Shown here: piece after piece, positions 9,305 to 18,182 of the stretch
Layout: the number at the start of each line of letters is the position of its first letter
Position numbering within the stretch: the stretch's first letter is position 1
Assembly (NCBI RefSeq): GCF_900220965.1
Contig: NZ_OBQC01000013.1
Coordinates: 1 to 64,000, forward strand
Length of the DNA stretch: 64,000 bases
Source of the DNA: Ureibacillus acetophenoni
GTDB lineage: Bacteria; Bacillota; Bacilli; Bacillales_A; Planococcaceae
Direction of reading: 5' to 3'
The notes under the pieces: model-generated
The model's input: only the letters and a program-made list of their open reading frames with translations
Databases searched by the model: none
What the model was told of the DNA's origin: nothing
Program-made: the position numbers and the translations under genes

Positions 9305-10354
9305 TTACTCAGCAAACGGGTCTTTATTATCATATTTGTTGTTATGAACTACGTCAGAAACTAAATATTCATAAATGTCATCGACAATATCGATTCCATC
9401 TTTTTCATACTTTTCAATTACTTCATCATTGTTTTGACCAGGGTATAAAACTTTAGTAAAGCCTGGAGCAGGTTTAATACCATTTAAATCTGTCATTGTT
9501 TGAGTAATATTTTCTTTAAACTTATTTAAGTCAGTAAAGTATGATGGATTAATTACGATGTGAAGTTGACCTAATTTGCGATATTCAGATAAATCGCTGT
9601 ACATAGAAGTCACCTTGTTACCAAATGGTAATCCAAGAAGAACTCCTGATAATACGTCAACCATCATCATAAGCCCATATCCTTTTGGACCTGAAATCGG
9701 TAATAATGCATTTACTTTATGTGGATCTGTAGTTGGGTTTCCATTAGCATCAACTGCCCATGTATCAGGGATTGATTCATTTTTCGATCTTGCATACAAG
9801 ATTTTACCCCAAGCTTGAACAGTAGTTGCCATATCTAAAGTAATTTTTCTTCCATCACTACTTGGCGCTGCAAAAGCAATTGGGTTTGTTCCATAATAAG
9901 GTTCAGCCCCACCAAATGGAACTACCATTGGATCAGATAAAGTAACACTAATTGCAACTAAATCTTCATCCGCTGCTTGTTCAGTAAAGTATGATATTGC
10001 ACCACTATGTGACATGTTTTCAACACCAACGATAGCAACACCATTTTCTTTAGCGATATTAATCGCCTCAATCATTGCTTCTTTCGCAGCTACAAGTCCT
10101 GATCCTCCATCAGCGTGAAATACACCAGAACAAGGACCAGTTTTTTCAAATTGGAAATTTGGACTTGTATTAATTCCACCCTTTGCAATTCGTTCTGAAT
10201 AGTACTCTACACGCATTGATCCATGTGAGTGAATTCCACGAGCATCAGCAAAAACTAAAACGTCTGCTGCTGTATCTGCATGACTTTCAGTTAAACCTGC
10301 TTTATGCAGTTTATTTTTAATTAATTCTTTTAACTTTTCTTTTGTAACTCTCAT
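9305..10354 (-). CDS. allD: Second AllD-like ureidoglycolate dehydrogenase
   Basis: A 349-residue tandem paralogue of the preceding allD, of identical length and mostly the same sequence. It differs around the substrate pocket: the NMSHSGAISYF loop replaces the GHSG form, and AISVTLSDPM replaces SLCQSDPM. All cofactor blocks are kept, so it should be active. It may act on ureidoglycolate with a different affinity or cofactor, or on another 2-hydroxy acid. AGGTG lies upstream of the ATG. It sits between allE and the first allD in the operon. Confidence 0.87.
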   Translation of the reverse strand: MRVTKEKLKELIKNKLHKAGLTESHADTAADVLVFADARGIHSHGSMRVEYYSERIAKGGINTSPNFQFEKTGPCSGVFHADGGSGLVAAKEAMIEAINIAKENGVAIVGVENMSHSGAISYFTEQAADEDLVAISVTLSDPMVVPFGGAEPYYGTNPIAFAAPSSDGRKITLDMATTVQAWGKILYARSKNESIPDTWAVDANGNPTTDPHKVNALLPISGPKGYGLMMMVDVLSGVLLGLPFGNKVTSMYSDLSEYRKLGQLHIVINPSYFTDLNKFKENITQTMTDLNGIKPAPGFTKVLYPGQNNDEVIEKYEKDGIDIVDDIYEYLVSDVVHNNKYDNKDPFAE

Positions 10355-10420
10355 TATTTAGACACCTACTTTTTATGTTGACCAGCTGTATTAAGTAATT
10401 ACGAAATTTTGGTGTTAAAA

Positions 10421-11194
10421 TTATTTTTTCTCTAGAGATGCGTCACGGTTACAATCTTTTGAATATACATAAGCTAGTGGTTCTCTACCAACTGCGTAAG
10501 CTGCTTGGTGTACATAAGGACCCATAAAGATATAGTCACCTTTTTTAACAGGAATCCATTCATTATCAAGATTGTACATACCTTCACCAGAAAGTAAGTA
10601 AGCTCCGTGCTCTTGGTAGTGAGTTTCGATAAATGGATGGCTAGCCGCTGGATCAAACGATAAGATATGGAAGTTCATATCGAAATCGATATCTGTTGGT
10701 AATAGATCTTTAATATGAACGTTGTGCATATCATCATAATCTCTGAACTCAATTTGGTTAGCATGTCCAGATACTGTCCATGGTTTTTTACCTTCAAGTG
10801 GTTTGTATTTTTGTTTGTAAAGGAATAGACGAGAATCACCAGATTCTTGGTTTTCTAAGTACATTTTCACACCAGGTGGGCAGTATAAGTAACCACTTTC
10901 TTCTAATACGAACTCTTCGTCGCCAGCTTTTGCCTTTACTTTACCGTTTAATACATAAACAAAGCTTTCTACATCTTCTTCACCACAGAAACCTTGGCTG
11001 TTTTTTCCACCTTCGTGCATAGTTACGATGTAGTCAACGAAGCTAGCACCTAATCTTGGTGAACCTAAAATAGAAATTGTACAATTTTCAAATCCAGGAA
11101 TAATATTATTAACTAAACCTTCTGGAGTAATTAAAGCGTATAAACCGTGTTTAATAATTGATCTGCTTGTTAGTATATCTTTTGGGTATCCCAT
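10421..11194 (-). CDS. allE: (S)-ureidoglycine aminohydrolase AllE
   Basis: A 257-residue bicupin protein (E. coli YlbA/AllE family). It converts (S)-ureidoglycine to (S)-ureidoglycolate and ammonia with a bound metal ion. The N-terminal block LGSPRLGASFVDYIV and the second-cupin motif ETHYQEHGAYLLSGEG, holding the predicted metal ligands, are clear. TAGGAG precedes the ATG. It sits directly between allC, which makes its substrate, and the two allD genes, which use its product. Confidence 0.93.
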   Translation of the reverse strand: MGYPKDILTSRSIIKHGLYALITPEGLVNNIIPGFENCTISILGSPRLGASFVDYIVTMHEGGKNSQGFCGEEDVESFVYVLNGKVKAKAGDEEFVLEESGYLYCPPGVKMYLENQESGDSRLFLYKQKYKPLEGKKPWTVSGHANQIEFRDYDDMHNVHIKDLLPTDIDFDMNFHILSFDPAASHPFIETHYQEHGAYLLSGEGMYNLDNEWIPVKKGDYIFMGPYVHQAAYAVGREPLAYVYSKDCNRDASLEKK

Positions 11195-11286
11195 TTTTCT
11201 ATCTCCTATCTGTAAGTTACATCACTATAATCTATTTAAAATTAAAAATTGTTACCTGTTTCTTCTTTTAAAAACTCTGAATTAAA

Positions 11287-12531
11287 TTATTTATAGCCTA
11301 ACTCATATAGTGCACCGATAAGACCTTTAACACCTTCTGCTAAATCTTTCGGTTCTGTATATTCTGCAGGATTGTGACTGATGCCTTTACGACTTGGTAC
11401 AAATAGCATAGCTGTAGGTACATGAGGTGCAAATATTTGAGAATCATGACCGGCACCGCTGTGCATTAATTTATAATTAAGTCCATTATCCTTACATTGC
11501 TTTTCAATTAGTTCAACGACTTTTTGGTCCATTGGAACCGGATCTTCATCCATCCATAGATCAATATTCATTTCAACTTCATGTTCTTTAGAGATATCTT
11601 CCATTCTTGCTGTCATCTTCTCAGTGAAAGAAACAATAGCTTCTTTTTCAGTATGACGTACATCAATTGTGAAAATCGCTTTACCAGGTACAACATTTAC
11701 GATGTTAGGATAAGCTTCAAATTTTCCAACCGTTGTTACAAGTGGATCTCCCGTTTCTTTAGCCATAGAGATTATTTCATGAATCATATGGCTTGCAGCA
11801 TAAACAGCATCTTGTCTATAACCCATAGGCGTCGTACCAGCATGATTTGCTTCACCCGTTAACTCAACTGTGTATCGTCTTTGACCAACAATGTTGTTAA
11901 CTACACCTACAGCAATTTGTTCTGTTTCCAAAACTTTCCCTTGTTCAATGTGTACTTCCACGAATGCTTTTAAATCTTCTCGTGGACCTTTTGATTCATC
12001 TCTGAAATTAAATCCAGCTTTTTTCATCGCTTCAACAAACGGAACACCTTCGAAGTCAGAAATGTTTTCAACATCTTCACGTTTTGCTAAACCAACGATG
12101 TTTTTAGAACCCCAGAATGAGTAAGGGAAACGACTTCCTTCTTCTTCTGCCATAGATACAACTTCGATGTTTCTAAGTGGTTCACCGAAATGCTTTTTCA
12201 AATATTTCAATGCAATAATTCCGGCTACAATCCCGTATGCGCCGTCTAAACGACCACCATTAGTTACAGTATCCACATGAGATCCAGTTAGAATCGTTTC
12301 GTTTGTATTTTTACCTTTTAACGTACCAAATAGGTTTCCAATATCATCAAATTGAGCTTCTAAGCCTTCGCTTTCCATCCATTCTTTTAATGCATGTTGA
12401 CCTTCAACCCACTCTTTTGTATAGAGTAAACGAGAAACACCGCCTTTTGGATCTTTCCCGAATCCTGCTAACCATTCAAGTCTGCTATCTGTTTCTTCAG
12501 TTAAGTCAAGATTTTGAATAATGTCTTTCAT
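11287..12531 (-). CDS. allC: Allantoate amidohydrolase AllC
   Basis: A 414-residue M20-family amidohydrolase that turns allantoate into ureidoglycine, ammonia and CO2. It is strikingly like E. coli AllC: GSHVDTVTNGG, AEEEGSRFPY-FWGSKN, VEVHIEQGKVLE, GQRRYTVEL and GAGHDSQIFAP. Metal ligands are all present. A GTG three codons earlier (12540) is also possible. The ATG ending at 12531 is preferred because AGGTG lies six bases before it. It is the first gene of the operon that runs through allK and has a full cre match about 150 bases upstream. Confidence 0.93.
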   Translation of the reverse strand: MKDIIQNLDLTEETDSRLEWLAGFGKDPKGGVSRLLYTKEWVEGQHALKEWMESEGLEAQFDDIGNLFGTLKGKNTNETILTGSHVDTVTNGGRLDGAYGIVAGIIALKYLKKHFGEPLRNIEVVSMAEEEGSRFPYSFWGSKNIVGLAKREDVENISDFEGVPFVEAMKKAGFNFRDESKGPREDLKAFVEVHIEQGKVLETEQIAVGVVNNIVGQRRYTVELTGEANHAGTTPMGYRQDAVYAASHMIHEIISMAKETGDPLVTTVGKFEAYPNIVNVVPGKAIFTIDVRHTEKEAIVSFTEKMTARMEDISKEHEVEMNIDLWMDEDPVPMDQKVVELIEKQCKDNGLNYKLMHSGAGHDSQIFAPHVPTAMLFVPSRKGISHNPAEYTEPKDLAEGVKGLIGALYELGYK

Positions 12532-12678
12532 ATCGTTCACCTATTTCACCACCCTTTTTTTGCGCTATGTAATTATAATAATTTTTCTGGTAACCCTATT
12601 TATTGTTTGTAATACATGAGGATAGTATGCACTGAATAATCTTTCATTGAATGTATTGACTTAAGGTTCACTATTAAA

Positions 12679-12693
12679 TTGTAAACGGTGCCA
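12679..12693 (-). promoter_or_regulatory. cre box (CcpA site) upstream of the allC operon
   Basis: Read on the plus strand, TTGTAAACGGTGCCA matches the relaxed cre consensus WTGNAANCGNWNNCW at every defined position. It lies about 150 bases upstream of allC in a 12532-12860 gap that holds no gene. This implies catabolite repression through CcpA/HPr-Ser-P. No clear -35/-10 pair was found nearby, so whether it blocks initiation or elongation is open. Confidence 0.6.
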
Positions 12694-12859
12694 CTTTAAT
12701 AGTCTTTGGCAAAGATGGATAAAGATTAATCTCATATACTGTAGATTTGGATAAATTAGATAAAAAAACAAGTTTCAAACACTTTGCTTGGACTAATTAT
12801 TCGGATCTACATTATTTATTTATCATTACTATCGAGACTATGTATTGTTGTATTAAAAT

Positions 12860-12890
12860 AAAAAAGCTTGGGAGAATTAACTCTCCCAGC
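12860..12890 (-). terminator. Terminator after the NCS2 permease gene
   Basis: GCTGGGAGA and TCTCCCAAGC form a GC-rich stem with one bulge, followed on the minus strand by a T-run. It lies 60 bases past the permease stop codon. The plus strand has a short CTTTTC tail, so it may also work weakly in that direction. Confidence 0.8.
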
Positions 12891-12949
12891 CTTTTCAAAG
12901 TATATCTTTATATTAGTTTTTTTCGGTTTTGCTATCCCAGTAAGTTTTT

Positions 12950-14263
12950 TTATTCTTCACCGTACTTATCCCATTTAATTAGATTTTCAAGGATAAGAGC
13001 TATAATAATCCCTACCAGTAACCCACTACTTAACACCGGACGAATTACATCTGGAATTGTAACGAAATATGAAGCAGGAAGAGTCATTACAACAACACCA
13101 ACAAACATTGGTACGGCAGAACGGTACACGTTGACCGTATTAAATTTAACTTGTTTAAAGAAATTCAATGATGAATTTAAAAGTAGTAAATACGAAACAA
13201 ATAAGGCAGCACTACCAACACTTAAAGGTAATTGTGAGAAAAAGTGACCAATAGGTGGAATAAGGCCCATTACTAAAAACATAAATCCACCTAGCACAAA
13301 TGGGATCCTTTTAATAATACCCGTTTGGCTTAAAAATCCGATTGAAGAAACGTAAGGTGAATTCGGAACAAGTCCAAAGATCCCAGCAATAAAAGTGAAA
13401 ACACCAGTAATTGTAAGTGAAGCTCTATATTCCTTCTTAGTTGTTTTCACATTGTACATACTTTCGGTTCCTTTTAATGCTCCAAAAGTATTTGCAATGT
13501 TTAATAAACCAGCGATAACAGTCGTAATAATAATTCCTAGATCCCATGCAGGCTCTCCTAATGGGAATAACTCAAGCCCGAACGAAGTAGATTCACTAAC
13601 AGGGTTTTCAGGCTTGAAAATAAGTACATAAGCGATCCATCCGACAATAATTCCAATAAGTAAACCATAACGGCGAACACTTGCATGTGCCTTCACACTA
13701 ATAAAGATTACAAGAATCGCTATAGCAATTGATAATAATGAAACTGCTACATCAATTTGTGCACTTTCAGCTTGGTTACCAAAAGGTATACCTAGCATAC
13801 CTTTTAAAAATATGCCGATTAACTGACATCCAAATAAAAACATAAATACGCCCATAACCGCAGGATTGAATAATTTAGCTATTTTAGGTCCAAATCCAGT
13901 TAAACCAATGATAAGAGTAATAATTGAGGTAATAATAATACCTACAGTTAAACTTCCGCCCAAAATATCTAATGGCATCCCTTGTGCTACTGCCGTAGTA
14001 CATAGAGTTAAGATGACGCCCCACCATAGTCCAGATTGGCCTTCCATAATAGCTCTTTTGTGACCTAAAAATGCTTGAACTATACATGCTAATCCAGTCA
14101 CGATAAAGGATAGTTGTAGCATATTTACAATCGTGCCTGATGAAAGTTCGAATGCTGCTCCTACGGTGATTGGAATGACCACTATATTAGTGAAAATAAA
14201 AAAGAGCCACTGTAAGCCCGAGATCCAATTGCTTGATTTTAATAATTCGTTAATAACTATCAC
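12950..14263 (-). CDS. NCS2 purine permease (YbbY-like)
   Basis: A 437-residue nucleobase:cation symporter-2 membrane protein with about 12-14 hydrophobic segments. The blocks SGLQWLFFIF, GHKRAIMEGQSGLWWG and PNSPYVSSIGFLSQTG closely resemble the E. coli allantoin-cluster permease YbbY and B. subtilis PucJ/PucK. It probably imports a purine such as urate, xanthine or hypoxanthine with a cation. The start is uncertain: GTG at 14263 overlaps its own AGGTGAT site, and an ATT or GTT a few codons later would fit the spacing better. It is divergent from pucR. Confidence 0.85.
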   Translation of the reverse strand: MIVINELLKSSNWISGLQWLFFIFTNIVVIPITVGAAFELSSGTIVNMLQLSFIVTGLACIVQAFLGHKRAIMEGQSGLWWGVILTLCTTAVAQGMPLDILGGSLTVGIIITSIITLIIGLTGFGPKIAKLFNPAVMGVFMFLFGCQLIGIFLKGMLGIPFGNQAESAQIDVAVSLLSIAIAILVIFISVKAHASVRRYGLLIGIIVGWIAYVLIFKPENPVSESTSFGLELFPLGEPAWDLGIIITTVIAGLLNIANTFGALKGTESMYNVKTTKKEYRASLTITGVFTFIAGIFGLVPNSPYVSSIGFLSQTGIIKRIPFVLGGFMFLVMGLIPPIGHFFSQLPLSVGSAALFVSYLLLLNSSLNFFKQVKFNTVNVYRSAVPMFVGVVVMTLPASYFVTIPDVIRPVLSSGLLVGIIIALILENLIKWDKYGEE

Positions 14264-14422
14264 CTTTTCATTTGAATAATTCGACCATATTTATATAGAA
14301 CATATTAAAGTTCATGGTCATCGATTATATTAGTCTACAAGTCTAAAATAAATTTGTCATTGTTTACTATGACCAATTTATCCTTTGATTTTTGTTTATA
14401 TTTAACGTAAAATATTCACCAT

Positions 14423-14441
14423 TGGACTAAATGATGGTCCA
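14423..14441. promoter_or_regulatory. Dyad TGGAC-N9-GTCCA upstream of pucR
   Basis: A 5-bp inverted repeat (TGGAC and GTCCA) lies 30-50 bases before the pucR start, in the intergenic region shared with the divergent permease. TGGTCA- and TGACCA-containing stretches occur about 50-110 bases further left. It could be an autoregulatory PucR site, but the repeat is short. Confidence 0.3.
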
Positions 14442-14469
14442 CGGAAATCTTTTAAGCGAGGATACACGT

Positions 14470-16128
14470 ATGAAAACCATTAATGATTTATTTATTTTGG
14501 AAGGTATGAAGGAAGGTATTGTACTAGCTGGCCACCGTGGTTTGACAAGAAATGTACAATTTGTAAATATATCTGATACTCCTGATGTTATTAATTTTTT
14601 GTCTGAAAACAACCTTCTTTTAACAACGGGTTATGCATTTAAAGACGATACAGAAAAATTTTGCGAGTTAATTAAACAAATGCACGAATTGAATTGTTCA
14701 GGCATTGTCATTAAAATCAGTCGATTTTTCCAACAATTGCCGCCAGAAGTGAAATTATTGGCAGATAACCTTGCATTTCCGATTATTGATTTACCTACAA
14801 AACATACATTGGGTGAGGTTTCCCGTCATATTTTAAATTATTTGAATGATCACGAGGCAGAGCAATTGTATTATGCACTACATGTACAAAAAGAGTTTTC
14901 AAATATGCTCATAAAAGGATACAGTTTAAGTGCTTTGGTAGAACAGTTAGGGCACCTAATTGCCCGTCCAACCTTATTATTAAATCATAGAGGAGAGGTA
15001 CTGGCACAAAGTCATGACTTCTTAAAGGAATCTATGAAAGATATTAAACTAGAAATTCTTCAAAAGGTAAAAGAAGATTTACATGTCATACGTGAAGGTT
15101 CGACATTTTCAATCCCATCAAAGGAACAAGTAAGTCTTACGTCTTTTCCAGTTTATACAAAGCGTCAATATCCAAGTATGCTCGTCATTTATGATTCACG
15201 CTCCTTACCCTACCCGTCATCGCAAATGGCAATTGAACAAGCTGGTAATGTTATTTCATTTACTATTGTAAAAGAACAAGCAATCGAAGAAAATGCAAGA
15301 TTGTTAAAAAACAACTTTTTCTCTGACTTAATCGAAATGAAAATCCAGTCAGACGAAGAAATTTATAACCGTTCAAATTATTATGGATTACAAAAGGATT
15401 CTGAAAATATATGTATTGTTTGTACGATTGATACCCAAGGAGAAATGTATGAAACAATGCAGTTATACGAAAAAAAAATCGGTGAGTTGCATAATACGGT
15501 ATATGATCAACTGGAAGATGAAATTATTCACGAGAACTTAAATGCAACATTATTTACAAAAGGAAAGTATTTCGCTATAATTTTACAATTTCCAAAATAT
15601 AGTGATGAAGAAATCGATAAAATTTCACAGTTTATTGAAAATGTACAAGCGAACTTCAATGGAGATTTTAATCTTTCCTTTGGTGTTAGCCATTCTGTGC
15701 CATCCCTAAAAGAGATACCAACCATTTATTATGAAGCTGTGGAAGCAATCGTAACAGGTTATGAACAAAATTTGAAAGGGTTTATAAAGTTTTACAAAAC
15801 GAGAGATTTAGAAGAATTGTTAAAATCACTTCCGCGTAAAGATTTAAAAGCTCTTTATGAAAATACATTAAAATCATTAGCATTTCCTAAAACAAAAGAG
15901 GAACAAGAATTAGTTAAAACTATTCAAGTATATTTGGATACACAATGCGAAATTTCAGAAACATCGAGAAAACTATTCGTTCATCGAAATACAGTGAAAT
16001 ATCGTATTGCAAAAGCGGAGGAAATATTAAACTGCTCTCTTCGTGATCCAGCTGACTCTTTGAGAATTCGTGTTGCACTAATTATTGGGGCAATACTAAA
16101 TGAAGACGAAAGTATTCTTAACCAATAA
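14470..16128 (+). CDS. pucR: PucR-family transcriptional regulator
   Basis: A 552-residue purine-catabolism regulator. The N-terminal PucR domain (about residues 5-125, with NNLLLTTGYAF) senses a ligand, a CdaR/GGDEF-like middle follows, and the C-terminal PucR helix-turn-helix (SETSRKLFVHRNTVKYRI) binds DNA. By analogy with B. subtilis PucR it should activate the allantoin genes when allantoin, allantoate or ureidoglycolate is present. An ATG 39 bases upstream is in frame, but GAGGA precedes the ATG at 14470. It is transcribed away from the NCS2 permease. Confidence 0.88.
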   Translation: MKTINDLFILEGMKEGIVLAGHRGLTRNVQFVNISDTPDVINFLSENNLLLTTGYAFKDDTEKFCELIKQMHELNCSGIVIKISRFFQQLPPEVKLLADNLAFPIIDLPTKHTLGEVSRHILNYLNDHEAEQLYYALHVQKEFSNMLIKGYSLSALVEQLGHLIARPTLLLNHRGEVLAQSHDFLKESMKDIKLEILQKVKEDLHVIREGSTFSIPSKEQVSLTSFPVYTKRQYPSMLVIYDSRSLPYPSSQMAIEQAGNVISFTIVKEQAIEENARLLKNNFFSDLIEMKIQSDEEIYNRSNYYGLQKDSENICIVCTIDTQGEMYETMQLYEKKIGELHNTVYDQLEDEIIHENLNATLFTKGKYFAIILQFPKYSDEEIDKISQFIENVQANFNGDFNLSFGVSHSVPSLKEIPTIYYEAVEAIVTGYEQNLKGFIKFYKTRDLEELLKSLPRKDLKALYENTLKSLAFPKTKEEQELVKTIQVYLDTQCEISETSRKLFVHRNTVKYRIAKAEEILNCSLRDPADSLRIRVALIIGAILNEDESILNQ

Positions 16129-16140
16129 ATGTATGATGTA

Positions 16141-16177
16141 AAAATGAGTTTGTGTGTAAAACACAAACTCATTTTTA
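16141..16177 (+). terminator. Terminator after pucR
   Basis: AAATGAGTTTGTGT and ACACAAACTCATTT form a long stem around a short loop, followed by TTT on the plus strand, 12 bases past the pucR stop codon. Confidence 0.8.
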
Positions 16178-16184
16178 CATTACA

Positions 16185-16231
16185 AAAAAAACAATACCTC
16201 ATGGAAATATATCCATGAGGTATTGTTTTTT
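16185..16231. terminator. Bidirectional terminator between pucR and the allantoin permease
   Basis: A perfect stem ACAATACCTCATGGA / TCCATGAGGTATTGT with a 6-base loop is flanked by an A-run on the left and a T-run on the right. It can stop transcription from both sides and lies just after the permease stop codon. Confidence 0.9.
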
Positions 16232-16235
16232 AATA

Positions 16236-17618
16236 TTATTTAAAAGATGTTCCGTTTTTGAAGCTAGAACCTTTAAACGCATATTTATTTAATAAATAGT
16301 AAGTAAGTCCAGCAACAACTAATCCAATAATCCATGCAATATCAACTACAATAAATGCTGCAGCAGCACCAACAAACATTGCAATTAAACCTGCTGGATT
16401 AAACCCAGCGAACGATCCTTCGTCATTGTATAAATCTTGTAAATCAACCTTTTGTTTACGAATAATATAATAATCCACTAAAAGTATAGCGATAACTGGT
16501 CCTAAAAATGCTGAGTAAATAAGTACGAACATATTTAGTCCTGCAGCTGATGACTCTTGTACAAGTAACCAAGGGAATGCAGCTAGAGCAAGTAAACCAG
16601 CTAAAATTGCAGATGGTTTATATTTTAATTTAGTAAGTAATGTAATTACATAAGTTGGTGGAATAACGTTAGCCACCATATTTGTAGCGATTACTGTAAA
16701 TACGATAAATGCTGATACTGCTACAGCAAGAATATCGTTATTAAGCACAATTGGTAATGCGATTGCAGGATTAGTAACACCTGTTGCAGATGCTAACATT
16801 GCACCAATAACAATAACAAAACCATATGAAAGCGTGATTGGAATAAAGTATAATGCTCCACGCTTAGAATTACTTAAACCAGTTTTCAGCTCTCTCGAAT
16901 AGTCCGCAGCACTTACGAAAATACCAGCATAGTTCCCTAAGAACACCATAATTAGAGCGAAGAACGGTAATCCCCAAGTACCTTCAGCTTGTACCCAAGT
17001 TGTAGTAATTTCAGTACCATATTGTGTTACAAGGATATAGAATACATAAATAAGCCCGATAATAAATACTACTGATGCAATTGTCTCAACCCACTTAATA
17101 GCGTGGAAACCATATAATGAAATAACAATTTGTACTAATTGAAGAACTACGAAACAGATAAAAATATTGTCAAAAGATCCATTAGTTACAATCTTAGCTA
17201 TTTCGTTTAACGCGGTACCACCAATCCAACTTTGAATACCGTACCAAACGATAGCAGGTACCCCTCGTAGTAAAGATGAAATAATTGTCCCTTTTGTACC
17301 GAAAGCCATTCTAAGTTGGACAACGTATGGAATACCTGTTTTATAACCTAGACGGTCATTTAATGCGAAAATTGTTGAGATAATTGCGATAGAAATTAGC
17401 GCTGCTAAAATAGTTTGGAACAAGTTTAACGTTGCGATCCCCGCTATGATTACACTGGCACCTAACGTCATATTTCCTATGTTAACTCCATCACCAATCC
17501 ACATGAAGATATAGTCTTTTGAATTAACCGTTCTTTCCTGGTCAGTTTTTGGATGAAGTGAATCATCTAATGCTGACACATGTTCAATGTTTGTCACATT
17601 TGCTTCTTTTGTTGACAT
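16236..17618 (-). CDS. pucI: Allantoin permease (NCS1 family)
   Basis: A 460-residue NCS1 nucleobase:cation symporter with about 12 membrane segments. The N-terminal NSKDYIFMWIGDGVNIGNM block and the RGVPAIVWYGIQSWIGG helix are typical of allantoin/hydantoin permeases such as PucI, YbbW and Mhp1. It most likely brings in allantoin with a cation. GGGAG precedes the ATG. A cre box lies about 200 bases upstream in the gap shared with the divergent NCS2 permease. Confidence 0.9.
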   Translation of the reverse strand: MSTKEANVTNIEHVSALDDSLHPKTDQERTVNSKDYIFMWIGDGVNIGNMTLGASVIIAGIATLNLFQTILAALISIAIISTIFALNDRLGYKTGIPYVVQLRMAFGTKGTIISSLLRGVPAIVWYGIQSWIGGTALNEIAKIVTNGSFDNIFICFVVLQLVQIVISLYGFHAIKWVETIASVVFIIGLIYVFYILVTQYGTEITTTWVQAEGTWGLPFFALIMVFLGNYAGIFVSAADYSRELKTGLSNSKRGALYFIPITLSYGFVIVIGAMLASATGVTNPAIALPIVLNNDILAVAVSAFIVFTVIATNMVANVIPPTYVITLLTKLKYKPSAILAGLLALAAFPWLLVQESSAAGLNMFVLIYSAFLGPVIAILLVDYYIIRKQKVDLQDLYNDEGSFAGFNPAGLIAMFVGAAAAFIVVDIAWIIGLVVAGLTYYLLNKYAFKGSSFKNGTSFK

Positions 17619-17820
17619 ATGACATACTCCCTTTTTCTTGATGTATTTTTAACTACGTTATATGAATCGATAAGTAAAAGTTCAAACAAGAGATTTGTTA
17701 TATATTTCACATCACAAGAATAGTGTTTGCATTTTAAAAAGTAATTTCCTCACCAATATTAGGTAGTTTCACTTCAATCTGCCTAATAACGTATTACCTT
17801 ATTTCAACTTAACAGCCTAT

Positions 17821-17835
17821 CGAAAACGTTTTCAT
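17821..17835 (-). promoter_or_regulatory. cre box upstream of the allantoin permease
   Basis: On the minus strand ATGAAAACGTTTTCG matches WTGNAANCGNWNNCW except at the last base, and its core GAAAACGTTTTC is a perfect palindrome. It lies in the 564-base gap 17619-18182 between divergent transporter genes. That gap holds no other gene and is AT-rich. It could serve the permease on the left, the NCS2 permease on the right, or both. Confidence 0.65.
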
Positions 17836-18182
17836 CTTTTGAACATTTTTTATTATACATAGATTAATTCCATTGGTCTTTATGTCAAATAAACAAAATG
17901 CACAAGCATGAGCTATTAACAGTGCATAACTTTATTCCCATAACTGCTTTTTTGTACAACCATTTGTTCAGTTTAAACAACGATTTTTGGTGAAAATAAT
18001 GGAAATTTGTCGAAAAAACACACCTAAATAACGATTATTATGACAATCTAAAATCTTCCGAAAATTAGAATTACAAATGAGGAATAGTTTAAGGTTATAA
18101 ATCCAATCTATCTTTTGTAGATATCAAAGAGTTTATGTTGCTAGTCGCTATGTAAATTTTCAGGAAAGTCGAAGTGGAATAG

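Noticed and set aside
12747-13247. 166-codon plus-strand frame over the end of the NCS2 permease
   Set aside because: It overlaps the well-supported permease on the other strand, crosses its terminator, and has no ribosome site or recognisable family.
17619-18182. Possible purine riboswitch before the permeases
   Set aside because: The conserved guanine/adenine/xanthine aptamer core sequences were not found upstream of either NCS2 gene or the allantoin permease.
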